Positions 33,876-46,200 of a stretch of 64,000 bases of DNA are shown in pieces. The position numbers and the translations under genes were made by a program. This DNA comes from Coix lacryma-jobi var. lacryma-jobi (lineage: Eukaryota > Streptophyta > Magnoliopsida > Poales > Poaceae), in contig CM019822.1 of NCBI GenBank assembly GCA_009763385.1, positions 27,274,842 through 27,338,841 of the forward strand, written 5' to 3'. The notes beneath the pieces were generated by a model. The model was not told the DNA's origin and ran no database searches. It was given only the letters and a program-made list of their open reading frames with translations. Each line of letters begins with the position of its first letter. The first letter of the stretch is position 1.

Positions 33876-34263
33876 TGTTAGAGTGCACGGTGAGTTCCAG
33901 AACCGAACAGATCTGCTAATTGATGAACGCGGAAGCATAACCACCATAGAAGAAAATACGCAAACGAGAACGACACCAAGGCACGATGTTTTTTTAACGA
34001 GGTTCAGCGATGTGCCTAATCCTCGGGGCATGACTACAGGCGCTCCTCCCCATAAAACAGCAGCTACACCGGCATCTGGGCGATCACGCGGCCTTGCCGC
34101 CACCCAAACCAACCGCCAAGTCGTCTCTCATGGTTACAACAGGGGTTGCCTCATATTTATGGCCCCCTAGGATACAGAGTTCGACTCCAACTCTATCCTA
34201 GCCCTAATACAACTCAAGTCCAACTGTAACCGAATTATACACATATTCGACACATATCTAACA
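33876..34263. mobile_element. Solo LTR or SMART/TRIM-like insertion, 388 bp
   Basis: It starts TGTTAGAGTGCACGG and ends ATATCTAACA, with a TGTTAGA/TCTAACA terminal inverted repeat, and is flanked by an exact 5-bp duplication ACGAG (33871-33875 and 34264-34268). This is the structure of a single LTR left after recombination, or of a very small LTR element. It splits LINE A. Confidence 0.88.
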
Positions 34264-34501
34264 ACGAGTACTCATTGCCAGCCGAGAGACCAAAGGAGAA
34301 AGTGTCGGCTTCCTAGGAAAGCACAACATCCTCAATGAGGTCACAGATGCGCCTGATCTCGATCAGCATCTGCGTCGAGGAAGGCTCTGCAATGTGGCGC
34401 ACCCACTCGTTGCTCGGGAGAGCTTCAGCCACCATGGCTCTCCTCCGGCGCCTGGGCACAGCCGCGAACACCGTCGGAGCAGCCTGTTCTATGCTAGTGC
34501 T
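34264..34501 (-). mobile_element. LINE A, middle part
   Basis: The minus-strand frame reads AAPTVFAAVPRRRRRAMVAE then NEWVRHIAEP, the segment that precedes the zf-RVT domain in grass LINE ORF2 proteins. It joins logically to 33875 leftward and to 35110 rightward once the two insertions are removed. Confidence 0.75.
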
Positions 34502-35109
34502 CAGGGTTTTTCTTACCGATCGGTATGGCCGGTTACCGGTCATACCGGACCGGACCGGTTTCGGTTCGGTCCGGTTTGATTTTTTAAAATTTTAAATTTT
34601 AAATTTTAAAAATAAATTCTGAAAAAATTCTTAAAAATAGTTCATGATTTATAGAAGCTAATGGTGTAAATTTTTTTCAAATTTGAGTTTGTTTAGTATT
34701 TATTTAGACGTTTAGAAGTTTGAAGAAAAAGAAAAAGAAAAAAAAAAATATATAGTCGACGGCCCATTAAATTAAGAAGGTCGAAAAACATACTAAACAC
34801 ACTCAAATTTGAAAATTTTTGACATCATTGGATTCTATAAATCATGAAGTATTTTTAGGAATTTTTAGCATTTTTTTAAAAAAATAAATTTGAATTTTGA
34901 AAAAACCTCTCAAACCGACCGGTAAACCGCTCAAACCGGTCGGTAACCGACCCAAACCGACCGGTTTACCGATTCGAAACCGAACAACTGAGGCGTTTGA
35001 ATTCAAACTTCAAACCGGCCGGTACCGGGCGGTTACCGATCAAACCAGTCCGGTAAACCGCTACCGGTGGCCGGCGGTTTTGATCAACCGGTCGGTAAGA
35101 AAAACCCTG
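34502..35109. mobile_element. Non-autonomous hAT element, 608 bp
   Basis: Perfect terminal inverted repeats CAGGGTTTTTCTTACCG and CGGTAAGAAAAACCCTG are flanked by an exact 8-bp duplication CTAGTGCT (34494-34501 and 35110-35117). Both halves carry many copies of ccggt motifs (accggtcggt and relatives); the centre is AT-rich. No transposase. Confidence 0.95.
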
Positions 35110-35195
35110 CTAGTGCTATGAATCCAACGATCTGACCAAAAGAAGGTGGACTGACCATTGCCCAAATGAAGCACCGTTGACGCCTGAAAGAGCGC
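35110..35195 (-). mobile_element. LINE A, 5'-truncated start
   Basis: The minus strand reads NGASFGNGQSTFFWSDRWIH, the part of ORF2 just before AAPTVFAAVPRRRR on the far side of the hAT insertion. LINE A starts abruptly here, as 5'-truncated LINEs do. Confidence 0.65.
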
Positions 35196-35490
35196 GAGAA
35201 CAGGCTTCTAGTGCAAAATGACCAAGTGAGGGTCTTTTATTATATATATCGAAGATAATGCCGTTCCTCATTGTTAGACAGTCCAGTAGGCCACCATGCA
35301 TGATTATCACCATAAAAATTGGGCTGAAGAAAAGGGTTGCGGCCAAGATAATTCTGTCAATAATCAACATTAGGTTCCACGACACCCTAATAAGATGCCA
35401 ACACCACCTACGGAAGGTACAAGTAAAGAAGAGATGCTCCAAGATCTCCTCAATAACACAATTGCAGAGCACACAAATACACAATTAAAA
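35196..35490 (-). mobile_element. LINE B fragment (another zf-RVT region)
   Basis: The minus strand encodes CVLCNCVIEEILEHLFFTCT and FRRWCW, then MRNGIIFD. This is a second zf-RVT domain of a different LINE, directly upstream of LINE A. Since zf-RVT is the ORF2 C-terminus, it cannot belong to LINE A and is likely its insertion target. Confidence 0.65.
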
Positions 35491-36453
35491 GTGTAAGTTT
35501 TCTTCGGGGAGGCGGTTTATTGTGTTCAATCTGTCCAAAAGAAGGAGCAAAAAAATATAATCTATGAACATTTAAAAGGAGGAAGGGATAATCTATGAGC
35601 TAACCCTACGGGATCAACATGCCTTCAGTATATAATTGTCCATGGCTCATGACCCTGCACAATAAATGGAAGTACGATGGAACACATTTAGCTCTCCGCA
35701 AACGTCCAAACTTGCATTGGGGGGATGATGTTGATCTGATAGGTCGTTATGCCACCTGCGATTCCCACATGGCTCTGCTGCCTCTGGAATTGCATTGGTA
35801 GCTGTTCTTTCTGCCTTTCACACCTGTCGTCGCATTGTGTAGTAGCTGCAGCTAACGAAGGTACTGTACTATAGACATGAAAATGACCAACAGGATGCAG
35901 CCCGGTCCGTGCTTTACCCATAATCTACGTACGTACGGCCGTAGCTACCTTTCGCCTTTCGGGCCTGTTTGGGACGGGTGCAGGCCAACGCGCGATGGTG
36001 ATTAAGCAAACGCAGCTAGGATCATTTTTTCGCGTTTAGCGTTGAGGGTGGCCGACAAACGCGCGGCGGACGCAGAGTGTTTGGCGAGATTTTTCTGCGT
36101 CTCCCACTGAAATGCGTCGCGGACGAGGAAACAAACAGGGTCTTCGTTAGCTGTCTGTAACCGATGTAATAAGGCGTACAGTAAGCTGTGGGTTGCTATC
36201 GTCTTCCGTTAAGACTTGCGGAGTCGACCTGGATTGGAATCGCCAACCCGACCACAATCTGCTCCAACACCAGCATGCACCACAGCACCACTACGTACTG
36301 TCAATCCATTTCTGATTCCGATCAGGCTCTGCCGGCTCTGGCCCTGTCTGATCTGATCATAACGAATAGAAGCTAGTAGATTATTTGTGGCTTCTACGGT
36401 CATAACGAATACACTCCTAGAAGCTACTAGTACATGCTCCCTCCATACCCATA
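35491..36453. other. Intergenic sequence with a possible MITE
   Basis: At 35961-36140 the ends gggcctgtttggg and gaaacaaacaggg are short inverted repeats of the common grass type, enclosing a GC-rich interior; I rate that MITE at about 0.4. The rest holds no supported feature. Confidence 0.4.
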
Positions 36454-39215
36454 GGGTAAATTTAGTGTAGGACACTGCTCAATAGTGATATTTGCTGATG
36501 GATACTACTTAGTGTTATCTTTGTTAGAACACATTTTTCAATTTTGGTAATTAGCTATTTGACACAATAATATTATCTTGAAGTGGATGAAAAAGAGAAG
36601 TTAAAAGTGACCAAAATATCCCTAGCTATTACAGTATAACTTTTATAGTTATCTAAAAAAATTCATAACTTTTGCGTATGAAGTCGGATGAAGATAAACT
36701 TTATATAAAATCTATAGTGCTCAGCAAGATCTACTGTTTTATAGTTGATAATTTTTTGATTAAAATATCTAAAGCATGAAAAAATATTTTTAATTTTCAG
36801 ATTTTGAAATTTTGAAATTTCAAATATCTAAAGTCATTTAGATTCTAAATTTCATTTTATACTTTAAAATTTTAAATCCAAAATAGAAAATAGAAAATTT
36901 TCTAACGCTTGTGGTATAAGTTCGAAGTAATTTGAAATTTCTAAATTTACAATTTTAAATCTAAGATAATAAAAAAGAATATTTAGAAGTCTAAATGACT
37001 TAGATTAAAAATTTATCAACTAAAAAATTATAGATTATATTGATAACTGCAAATTTCATATGTAACATGTCAATATCTGAGGTCATTCGATAATTTTAAA
37101 ATCTAAGAACTTTAAAAGTTACTTTGACAATTTAGAGAGCTTTATATCAAAACATTGTCAACTATGAAATTATAGATCTTGAAAGCATCTAGGTCTTTAG
37201 TGGGTTTGGATGATTGATGACAACATAAAATTATTGTGACTAACGTGTGATTTGTAGAAACAGATAGAGTTAGGTTACAATAATGGCGACGATATGGGCA
37301 AATGGGTTTCATGCCCCCCTGAGCGATGGAAATCGATTCGGTTTTCAAAGGATGGATGACGAAGACGAAAATAGGCTAGTTCTAAGTGTCGTTTGGTGTT
37401 GAGAGACACTTAGATTAGTTTAGTTCTTTGTTTTTCCTATGGCCATACTATAAAGGGGAGCGTGAATGAGTAGTCTGACCTAGGTGAGTCTATTGAGTTA
37501 AGTGTGGTGCATAGCTCTAGGTAGCTCAGAGATAGACTATAAGTCGTGAGGGCGCGCTGATAGGCAGCGTCACGATCCGAAGTCGTTTCGGCCCTCAGAA
37601 GGGCACTAGAGGCTGTCCCTGCTGGCATCAAACGCGCGTCTAATGCCAACAATAAGTGGGCAGTGAGTTAACCATAGCATCGAACGCACCGGAGGGGTGT
37701 CATCGCTACAGTAACCCTGATCACTGGAGAGTGAAATTCAGCATCACATCGGACGCTGAGTGTCCGATGACTATGCAGAGAGGTTTAAAATGGTTTTTTT
37801 GCCATCAGACGCGTCTGGTGGGGTGACATCAGATACTGCCAGCGTCCTATGCCACTGTGACGTGTGCTGTCATATGCCACTATCGCCGACCAGGCTCGAT
37901 TGGCCTGGCCTTCGCTCATCGCTAGTGTGCATCAAGTCGTTCCATGCTATTTGGATCAGGGTGCTGATTTTGGATAGCTCATCGGGGCACTTTCTAAATG
38001 CTCTACAAGCTCGGCACCATGTGTCTTCAACACCTACTACCAAGCTCGGGGACTAAATGGATACACTTCACCTTGCGGTGAATGTATTTTTTTCACTGAC
38101 ATTTCAAGGACGCTCCGTCAAGTTGGACTTGCACAGACTTCTGCTAGGACGACACTGTCCCTTATAGTCTTGCAAGCTCCAAGTGGATACACTTCACTGG
38201 AAGAAAGCTCTTCACCAGAAGAAAGCTCCAAGTGGACACACTTCACCAGAAGAAAGCTCCACCAAAACGAACCTGTCTAAATCGTTGTCTCTTGTCCCTG
38301 TGTTTACGCTTGAGTAGACGTCTTGCACACCCCCTCAAACTAATCTACTACGTTGGGCATACCCCACGGTAGACTGTCAACCATTTTTCGTCGACACCAC
38401 CACCTCCTCCATTTGGGGTCTCTTGCCCATTTGATTAGCTGAGAACATCGTTGAGTGTGCAAGGGAGTGCTAGAGCTCTAGTGAGGTTTTGAGATTTGTT
38501 AATCGTGAGATTAGACACCTCATTAGCGAGTTATGAGTAGCAAGTGTGCATCCATCTATCTCTTTGGCCTCGCGTTGGTCAAGTGAGAGTTCTAACTTGT
38601 TATTCTCGGTGATCGACATCACCTAGACGGCTTGGTGGTGATTGGGAGCTTGGTGATCATCTGAAGAGATTGTGGATGACCCTACTCAAGTTGTGACCGG
38701 TTGTGGGTGATTCATCGTGACGGAGTGGCGAAGAATCAGCTTGAAGTGAGCACTTGATCTTTACGTGGATCAAGGGGGAGCGATACCCTTGCACGGGTGC
38801 TCCAACGAGGACCAGAGGGTGTGTCGACACCTCGATACCTCAGGAAAATATTGTGGTGTTCCTCTTCTTCCTTTACTTACGCATTTACTTTGAGCATTTC
38901 AATTCCGGAACTAGATTATATAGTCTTTTGTACGAGAGAGAGTCTTTGGTAGATTCATTACTAGGCACACGGGGTGAAGTTGGGCTAGATTAGGTTTAAT
39001 TTTTGCGAGAAATTTTAGATTAGCCCAATTCACTCCCTTATTTTGGTCACTTTGACTTCTCTCTCCCATCCACTCCAAGATAATATTTTTAATAGTCATA
39101 ATGTTTAGAGCTAATTAATTACCATAATTGAAGAGTGTCTTTTAGCAAAGACAACATTGAGTAGTGTCCATCAGCAAATACCAACTTTGAAGAGTGTCCT
39201 AGAGCAAATTTGCCA
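36454..39215. mobile_element. Mutator-like element, about 2.76 kb, containing a copia LTR relic
   Basis: An exact 9-bp duplication ATACCCATA flanks it (36445-36453 and 39216-39224). Inverted ends align over about 110 bp, for example gtaggacactgctcaatag at the left against the complement ctaggacactcttcaaag at the right, then tttgctgatgga in both. No MURA-type transposase frame is seen. About 1.9 kb of the interior is an LTR-like sequence listed separately. Confidence 0.85.
37180..39054 (+). mobile_element. Degenerate solo LTR resembling Ty1-copia SIRE/Maximus type
   Basis: It starts TGAAAGCATCTAGGTC, runs through gatgattgatgacaacataa, and near the 3' end has gatcaagggggagcgatacc and a tail ending cactttga. 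From memory, the long (about 1.9 kb) LTRs of the SIRE/Maximus lineage begin TGAAAGCATCTAGG and end ...CTTTCA. No internal coding region is adjacent, and a target duplication is not clear. It lies inside the Mutator-like element. Confidence 0.6.
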
Positions 39216-39224
39216 ATACCCATA

Positions 39225-39906
39225 TTAGTTGTCGTTTTAGACAAGATTTGAGTCAAATATTGGGAATATAAATCATTAATAACTATTAAGTTTCTAAGTT
39301 TGCAAGTATCAAAATTATATGAATCTTGAAAATACTCCGTACTTTTATAAAAGTATACATATCACTTTTTCATAAATATTTTTATAAAAACAAGAGTTTA
39401 AAGTTGTGTTTTGAATCGTTGTCCTGAACAATAACTAAACAATAACTAATATAGGTATGAAGGGTACTCCTCTAAGAATAGCTAAGAATAGCTCCTGCAT
39501 GAGCAGGTTTCAGCTAAGTTGACCTTGCGAGCTAGTAGATCGTATGGCTAGCTGCATCTGCATATACTGGCGGCCATGCATCTTTGCTTTTCTGGATCCC
39601 CTAGATCCTATACTATTACTACTGCAACCTTTCGTTTGTTTACTCGTATAGCCCTGTGTGGCCTTGCTTCTGTGTTCTGAGGTAGCTAGCGGCGCACAGC
39701 ACAAGTATAGCAGCTATCCTGCTGTACCTGCTTACCCCGGCCGTTCCGGTCAGCACGGAGCCAAGAAGCTACTAGTGCATGCTTCCAGCTGATTCCTTCA
39801 AGCGCGACTACTGTAGCTGTTTGTCAACTTTTAGATGCCTTCAAATTATCTAACTTTTTTTCACTTTCTCCATCACATCACGATCACATCAATGTTTGGA
39901 CGCATG
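39225..39906. other. Unannotated sequence left of CACTA-1
   Basis: About 680 bases without coding or repeat signal that I can support. Confidence 0.5.
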
Positions 39907-39927
39907 CATCACTATAGGGAACGCCGG

Positions 39928-40450
39928 CTTTGCCGAGTGCTGGCTGCACTCGGCGAAGGCCCTCTCGCACTCGGCGAAGGCTTCGCCGAGTGCCGCACTC
40001 GGCGAAAGGCACTCGGCGAAGAAATTGTCGGCAACGATTTCTTTGCCGAGTGCCAAATATCGGGCACTCGGAGCGAAGGCTTCGCCGCCAGTCAGCACTC
40101 GGCGAAGCAAACGGGAGCCGTCACTTGACGCCTCTTTGCCGAGTGCCAGCCTACGTGGCACTCGGCGAAGAGGGCCCCTTTGCAGAGCGCCACGTAGCCG
40201 GCACTCGGCGAAGAGGACCCCTTCGCCGAGTGCCACGTAGGCCTGCACTCGGCGAAGAGCTCCTCTTTGCCGAGTGCCACGTAAGCCGGCACTCGGCGAA
40301 GAGCTCCTCTTTGCCGAGGTCCACGTAGTGCCTCTTTGCCGAGTGTCAGGGTCAAGGCACTCGGCGAAGAGGCCGAGCTGAGCAAAAATTTGCCCAGCTT
40401 TGCCGAGTGCCATGACCTCTTTGCCGAGTGTGGCACTCGGCAAAGCTGGG
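39928..40450. repeat. CACTA-1 3' subterminal repeats
   Basis: More than 15 copies of ttygccgagtgcc and ggcactcggcraag in both orientations, often as back-to-back palindromes about 30-60 bp apart. In En/Spm these motifs bind TNPA during transposition. Confidence 0.95.
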
Positions 40451-40709
40451 AAAAAAGGAATTTTTTTTTCCTGTTTTCATTTCCCTACACAGAGAACATA
40501 TCACACATTCATATTCCATTTCAGACAAATATCACATGCATATATATCACACATCCATAACATACATATCCATTTCAAACAAATATCACATGTTCAGTCT
40601 CCATGCATCACAAGCTCACAAGTTTATCACAAGTTCACAAGTCCATCACATGCATCTCACAAGTCCATCACATCCATCTCACAAGTCCATCACAAATCTA
40701 AGTCGGCCA

Positions 40710-43108
40710 TCACTGCTCACCTTGGTGCTCAGATTGTGAAGAACTCCCACCTTGCCCCGCGTCCCACGACCCGCCCGAAGGACCACCTTGCCAACCTTGC
40801 CACCCAGGCGGCGGAGGTCCAGATGGCCACCCGGTGTACCCTGACTGCGGAGGAGGGTAACCTGGCCACCCATAGGGCGGAGGAGGGCCACCGGGGCCAC
40901 CCAGGCTGCGGAGGAGGGCCACCAGTGATCTGCAGAGTGTGCGGAGGAAGGCCAGGTTGAGGAGTCGGTGCCGAACCCTCCGACTGTGAGTGCACAAAGG
41001 AGAAGCAAATTCGTTAGCACCTGGAGGACAGCCGTAAAAGTTAAAGAAATATAAACAACCATATATACTCACTGGAGTCTCTGTCGTAGGAGTAACAGGA
41101 GGCACAAAAGGAGTGAGCAGCGAGGGAGGCACGACAACACCCGGGATGTTCAGGCTCCCAAAGAAGTGAGCTATGTCCTGCGTCCTCTGCGCCTCCCGCT
41201 GCTGGACGGCCAGTAAGTCGCGACGATGGGCCGCCGCCTCGCCTCGTCGTGCATGGCCTGCAACCTCTGCATCTGGTCCGCCTGGGCCTGCATCTGGGCC
41301 TGCAAAATTCGTCCCGTAAGGTTTAAACAATGCAAAGACAAGGTATATGTGTAAAAGCAATGAACGACGAATAGAACAAGTACTTACCTGAAGTGCTGCC
41401 ATCATCTGCTGTGAGGTCGGCTGCCGAGGTCGTATGGGGACGGAGGAGCTCGTGCTGGCAGCTCGAATCTCAGCGAGGTTGGGAACAGAGGACGAGTCAA
41501 CTGCGCTGTTGGCTATCCAGTACCGGCCGTGCTGCTTCCCTCCTCCCAGCCTCATCACCAGGTCTGTATCTAGGGGCTGGGTGGCCGGATCGAAGTCCTC
41601 CCCATGGCGCTCGCGAGCCGCAGTGGTGTACTCGGTGACCTTGGTGTAGGCGTTCGTGTTGGTGAACGCCTCGGGCCCGGCGTTTGGGTTGTACTGGGTG
41701 CTCGCTGCAGTCGCCTTGCCCTGGTGCGACAAGTGGTACGCCTTGAAAGGGAGGCACTCCTCACCACCATGCGACTGGGACTGCGATGAAACACAGATGA
41801 TTACAAGTAATGAGTAATTGAGTGTTAGAATAAAAAAATCAGTAGAGCATACCCATCTGTCGGCGTACGCAGCGAGGCTAAGGTTGCCTTGGTGGTGTGG
41901 CACCCCAGGCCATCTGCAGGCGGCAGTCTCGGCGGGCACTGTGCCTCTCGTACCACTCGTCCGATTTCCACTTGTCCACAATGGCCACCCAGCAGTCTAG
42001 GTGATTGGCGCACCAACCAGGACAGAACTGCAAGACAATAAGTATTTAATATGTTAGAAGAGCCGCTAAGTGATGGATGGACCAATCAGTATTACTGTTT
42101 TGTACGTACCTGGATGTACTGCTCCCTAGTGAGGTCGGTCTCCCTGGTGAGCATCATCTGCCTAGCATCCGTCTTCTTCACCGCCGTCCCCAACACGTCG
42201 GCGTTGTAGTTGATGATGCACTGGATCCGCGCCTCGTGGTACATATCCGCTAGCAGCCGGGACCTGCAGACCCTGTCCTGCACGTGCAACGCCTCGGCCT
42301 CTCTCCCTGCCTCGCACGCAAAGTACTCCTGCACGCAAAGTACCCTTTCATTATTTGAAGAACGTCCGACAAATACGTATCATTGAGAAATGTTGTGCGA
42401 GCAAGACTCACCCAGAACTCGGCCCTAATCCGCGCTGCAACGGTGGTGTACGTGGGGTCCACAGCAGCACCGAAGTGGTCCCACGTCCAGGGCGGTGACC
42501 TAACCCCGGCGTAGGTGACCAAGCCAGGATAGTTCTTCTTCCGAATCAGAAGACTTAACGTGCCATTGATATGGCGTGTCTTGCCCCCTGCCACAAGTTC
42601 CCAGTTCCTGCATGGGTCATTAAGAACAAGTGTTAGTCGGAAGTTCAATTTTGAACATGTCATGTGAACAAGTAGTGAAAACATTAATGGTAACTTACTT
42701 GTCGCCGTAAGGTCGAATCACCCGGCGGCGGCTAGGTGCGATCCGCTGCTGCGGGCTGCGAGGGGCCGCGCAAGTACACTCTGCTCGAAGCAGAGGAAGT
42801 GGAACCCCCTCCTGAGGCACCTACGTTCTCGTCCCCCTGGTCCCCCTGGCGACGCTCCGAGGAAGTGGTGTCGTCGTCCGACGTCCTCCTGGTCGTCCCT
42901 GTGGCGTCCCCCTGGCGTGGTCCGAGGAGGTCTGCGCCGGGTCGGGAGTCGGGTCGGGAGTCGGCTCCCTCCTAGGACGTCCGCGGGGGCGGCCGTCCTC
43001 GCCCTCCTCGTCGACGGCTCCTCGGCTGCGGTGGGTGGTGAGCTGGACCTCTGGTACCGCTGGTACGCGCGAGTTGACCCTCCGCTGTTGCCGCCTTCCG
43101 CCCGACAT
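40710..43108 (-). pseudogene. CACTA-1 TNPA-like gene (Transposase_24 domain), frameshifted
   Basis: Exons by GT/AG: 43108-42699, 42607-42412, 42328-42110, 42027-41853, 41780-41388, 41299-41073 and 40983-40710. The start MSGGRRQQRRVNSRVPAVPE leads into an AT-hook-like GRPRGRPRRE. The Transposase_24 (Ptta/En/Spm) region spans NWELVAGGKTRHINGTLSLL, PWTWDHFGAA and ACEAGREAEALHVQDRV. Next come SQSHGGEECLPFKAYHLSHQ and DLVMRLGGGKQHGRYWI, and the end is Pro/Gly-rich (GWQGWQGGPSGGSWDAGQGG). The summed exons leave one extra base. By comparison with CACTA-2, the clear lesion is an inserted C near 41901-41912, and two compensating indels disturb exon 1 near 42870 and 42755. In En/Spm the equivalent protein binds the subterminal repeats. 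Confidence 0.82.
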
Positions 43109-43231
43109 TTTATCGAGTGCCTGCCATTACAAAGATAAATCAATTAGCATAAACGATAAGTATTTATAAAGAGACACAAAATGAACGAAACATAATTGCA
43201 GAATAATTATAACAATATAGCATTACATGAA

Positions 43232-46200
43232 TTAAAAATTATCTCCGCGATTGTCAGTGGCTAGTGCCCCTCGTGTGTTGGCTTGTTGCACACGTGTGTC
43301 GTCATCACTGTCAATATTGTCGAAACAATCGGCGTCGTCTCCATCATCCTCGTCACCCTCGTCCTCATCAATGTCACCACCAAACTGTAATCGCTCAAGC
43401 ATTCTTAAGTCCTTGGCATTGTGCACCTCATCACCATCGTCCTCATCAATATCATTGTCATCGTCTTCTTCCATGTCCATCAGCTCAAAAATGTCAATGT
43501 CAAACCTCCCTTCTAGCCCCTCGGGTTGAAAGAACTCTCCGTTATATGTGTTTGGGTCGAAGTTGTAGTCATCATCGTTTGGGAGAGGCGCTTTACCGCG
43601 CGGCGATACTAACTGCACAAGGTACCAACCCATAAGATTGTTGTCTTCTTGACACGCCCATGGGAGATAATAAACTTGTGTGGCCTGTTGAGCCACAATA
43701 TAGACATCGTCTCCCTTGTAAACGGTGTCCTGTCGAATTTCGACTATCCCAATCTCAGGGGCTCTTCTCGTGACATCAGGATCGAACCAATGACATTTGA
43801 ATACCACTGGATTAATAGCTTTGGTACCCTCAAAGTTGAGCTCATATATTTCTTCGACTATGCCGTAATAGTCGCGCTCATCGGTGCCGGGCGTACGAAC
43901 TCCGGTATTTGAGGTCTTTCGATTGGGCCGACTCTGCTCGTAGCTGCTTGTGTGAAAGCGATAGCCATTCACATCATAAACGGTGAATGACTTGACCCTA
44001 TAGTCGAAGCCATTGGCAACCTGTTTCAACTCATCCATCATTTCCGCATCTGTGCGGGCCTGTAAGTTGAGACAGGGTAGATCGTTTCATCAAATGAAAC
44101 AAGAAATGAAATGAAATACAAGGTTAGTTGGGTCGTACCTTCGTACTAAACCACGAAATGAAATCGGGCACACCATTTTTGAGAAGATGGTCTTGTTCTT
44201 CAGAGGAAGGTTCCCTATCCTCTCTCCAGTATTCATCAATAAATTTCCTTAAAAACAAGGACGTCGAATCAAAAGATTGAAGATAGTGACGACGCATGTA
44301 CAACTGAGAACTTACTGCACATAAGGAGTCACTTCGTCAAGGTTCAACACACATACAACATGATAGTGTGCCACTCATCATGCCGCAACATCTTGGTCCT
44401 CGATGCGCTTGCTCTTCCGAGTTGGCCTTTGAAAAGGCTGAGGTTCGATAAACTCTCGTCGACGTTGTAACGAGAGGGTGGATTGTGCACGCTAGGAAGG
44501 TTATCCTTATAATATGTTGTTGTGAAGTTCGACACCTCCTCCAGAATAAATGCTTCTGCCACGGAAGCCTCTATTTTGGCTTTATTTCTACACTTTTTCC
44601 GAAGAACCTTTAGACATCTCTCGACTGGAAAGCACCAATGGCACTGCACGGCCCCCCCATCCGTGCCTCGTACGGTAGGTGCAAAATCAGATGCTGCATC
44701 GGCAGGAAGAAGCCGGGTGGAAAGATCATCTCCAACTTGCAGATCAACACAGGTGCCACTTCCTCTAGGTTAGCAATCACGTCATAAGATAGCTCCTTGG
44801 CACAAAGCTGGCGAAAGAAGTAGCTCAACTCTGCCAGCACGCGCCACACAGGCTCAGGGAGGTATCCCCGGGTCATCGCAGGAAGGAGCCGCTCGATCCA
44901 TATGTGGTAGTCATGACTCTTCATCCCTAACACTCGCATAGTAGACAAGTTCACTCCCCTCCTCAGATTCGCCGCCATACCCATCAGGGAACCTTAACGC
45001 CTGGATCCACTGTAGTACTTTCTTCCTATGGTCTCTTTTCAATATATAATCGGCCGGACCTCTTTTCCATTTCTTGCCAGCACCAGGAGCCCTCATCACT
45101 AGCTTTGGTCTATCGCACATCTCTTGCAGGTCCAGTCTGGCCTTAACGTTGTCCTTTGACTTTTCTGTGTCCATGAGTGTTGCAAAGAGTGCCTCAGCGA
45201 TATTCTTTTCTGTGTGCATTACATCGATGTAGTGCGGACAAAGAAGGTCATTGAAATAGGGGAGTCTAGTCAATCCCGATTTATGGGTCCACATGTGTTC
45301 CTCTCCGTACCCGAAAAAGCGACCGTTGTCTTTATCAAACTTCAGAGCCTCTATTTCGGCACGGACCTCGGAACCGCTCTTGAACTGAGGAATGGGGTTG
45401 GTGACTTGAACACCTTTCCTGAAGTGCTTGATGTCACTTCTGAATGGATGGTCAAGAGGCAAGAATTGACGATGCTGGTCGAATGAAGAATACTTCCCTC
45501 CCTTCTTCAACCAAGTGAACTTCACAGCTGCCTTGCATATTGGGCATGGGAACTTCCCGTGAACACACCAAGCGCTGAATAAGCCATACGCCAGGAAGTC
45601 ATGCAGGGAGTACTGGTACCACACATGCATTTTGAAGTTCTTCATTGTTGCTCGGTCATATGTCAGTACCGGGTTTTCCCAAGCTTCGAACAATTCATCC
45701 AACAAAGGCTCCATGAACACACCCATATTGTTCCCTCCCGGGTGTCCAGGAATTATCAGCGACAAGAATACGTTCTTAGGGTCAAACATAACACCGGGAG
45801 GGAGATTGAGGGGGATCACGAACACAGGCCAACAAGTGTACGGGGCCGCCATCATTCCATACGGGTTGAACCCATCTGTCGCCAGCGCCACACGTACATT
45901 TCGAGCCTCCATAGCTTTGCCAGGATGCATGGCATCGAAGTGCTTCCATGCTTCACCATCCGATGGGTGTACCATCTTGTCAGGATTGTATCTTTTGCCA
46001 TTCTTGTGCCATGTCATCTGTTTCGCAGAGTCCTCTGTCATGTACAGTCGTTGGATCCTAGGTATGAAAGGAAGGTACCGTAGGACCATCTCGGGGATAT
46101 TAAGTTGTTCCTTCTTGCCATCTCCATGGTCTACCTCCACATACCTAGAGGCTTTGCACTTTGGACAGTGTGTTGCTTTCTCGTGATCTTTCCTGAATAG

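Noticed and set aside
36461..37160. AT-rich stretch with repeated aaatttt words as a possible matrix-attachment region or origin
   Set aside because: Simple AT richness inside the Mutator-like element; no specific motif supports such a role.
39889..40443. 184-codon minus-strand frame rich in ECRHSAK-like words
   Set aside because: Translation of the GCCGAGTGC subterminal repeats, not a gene.
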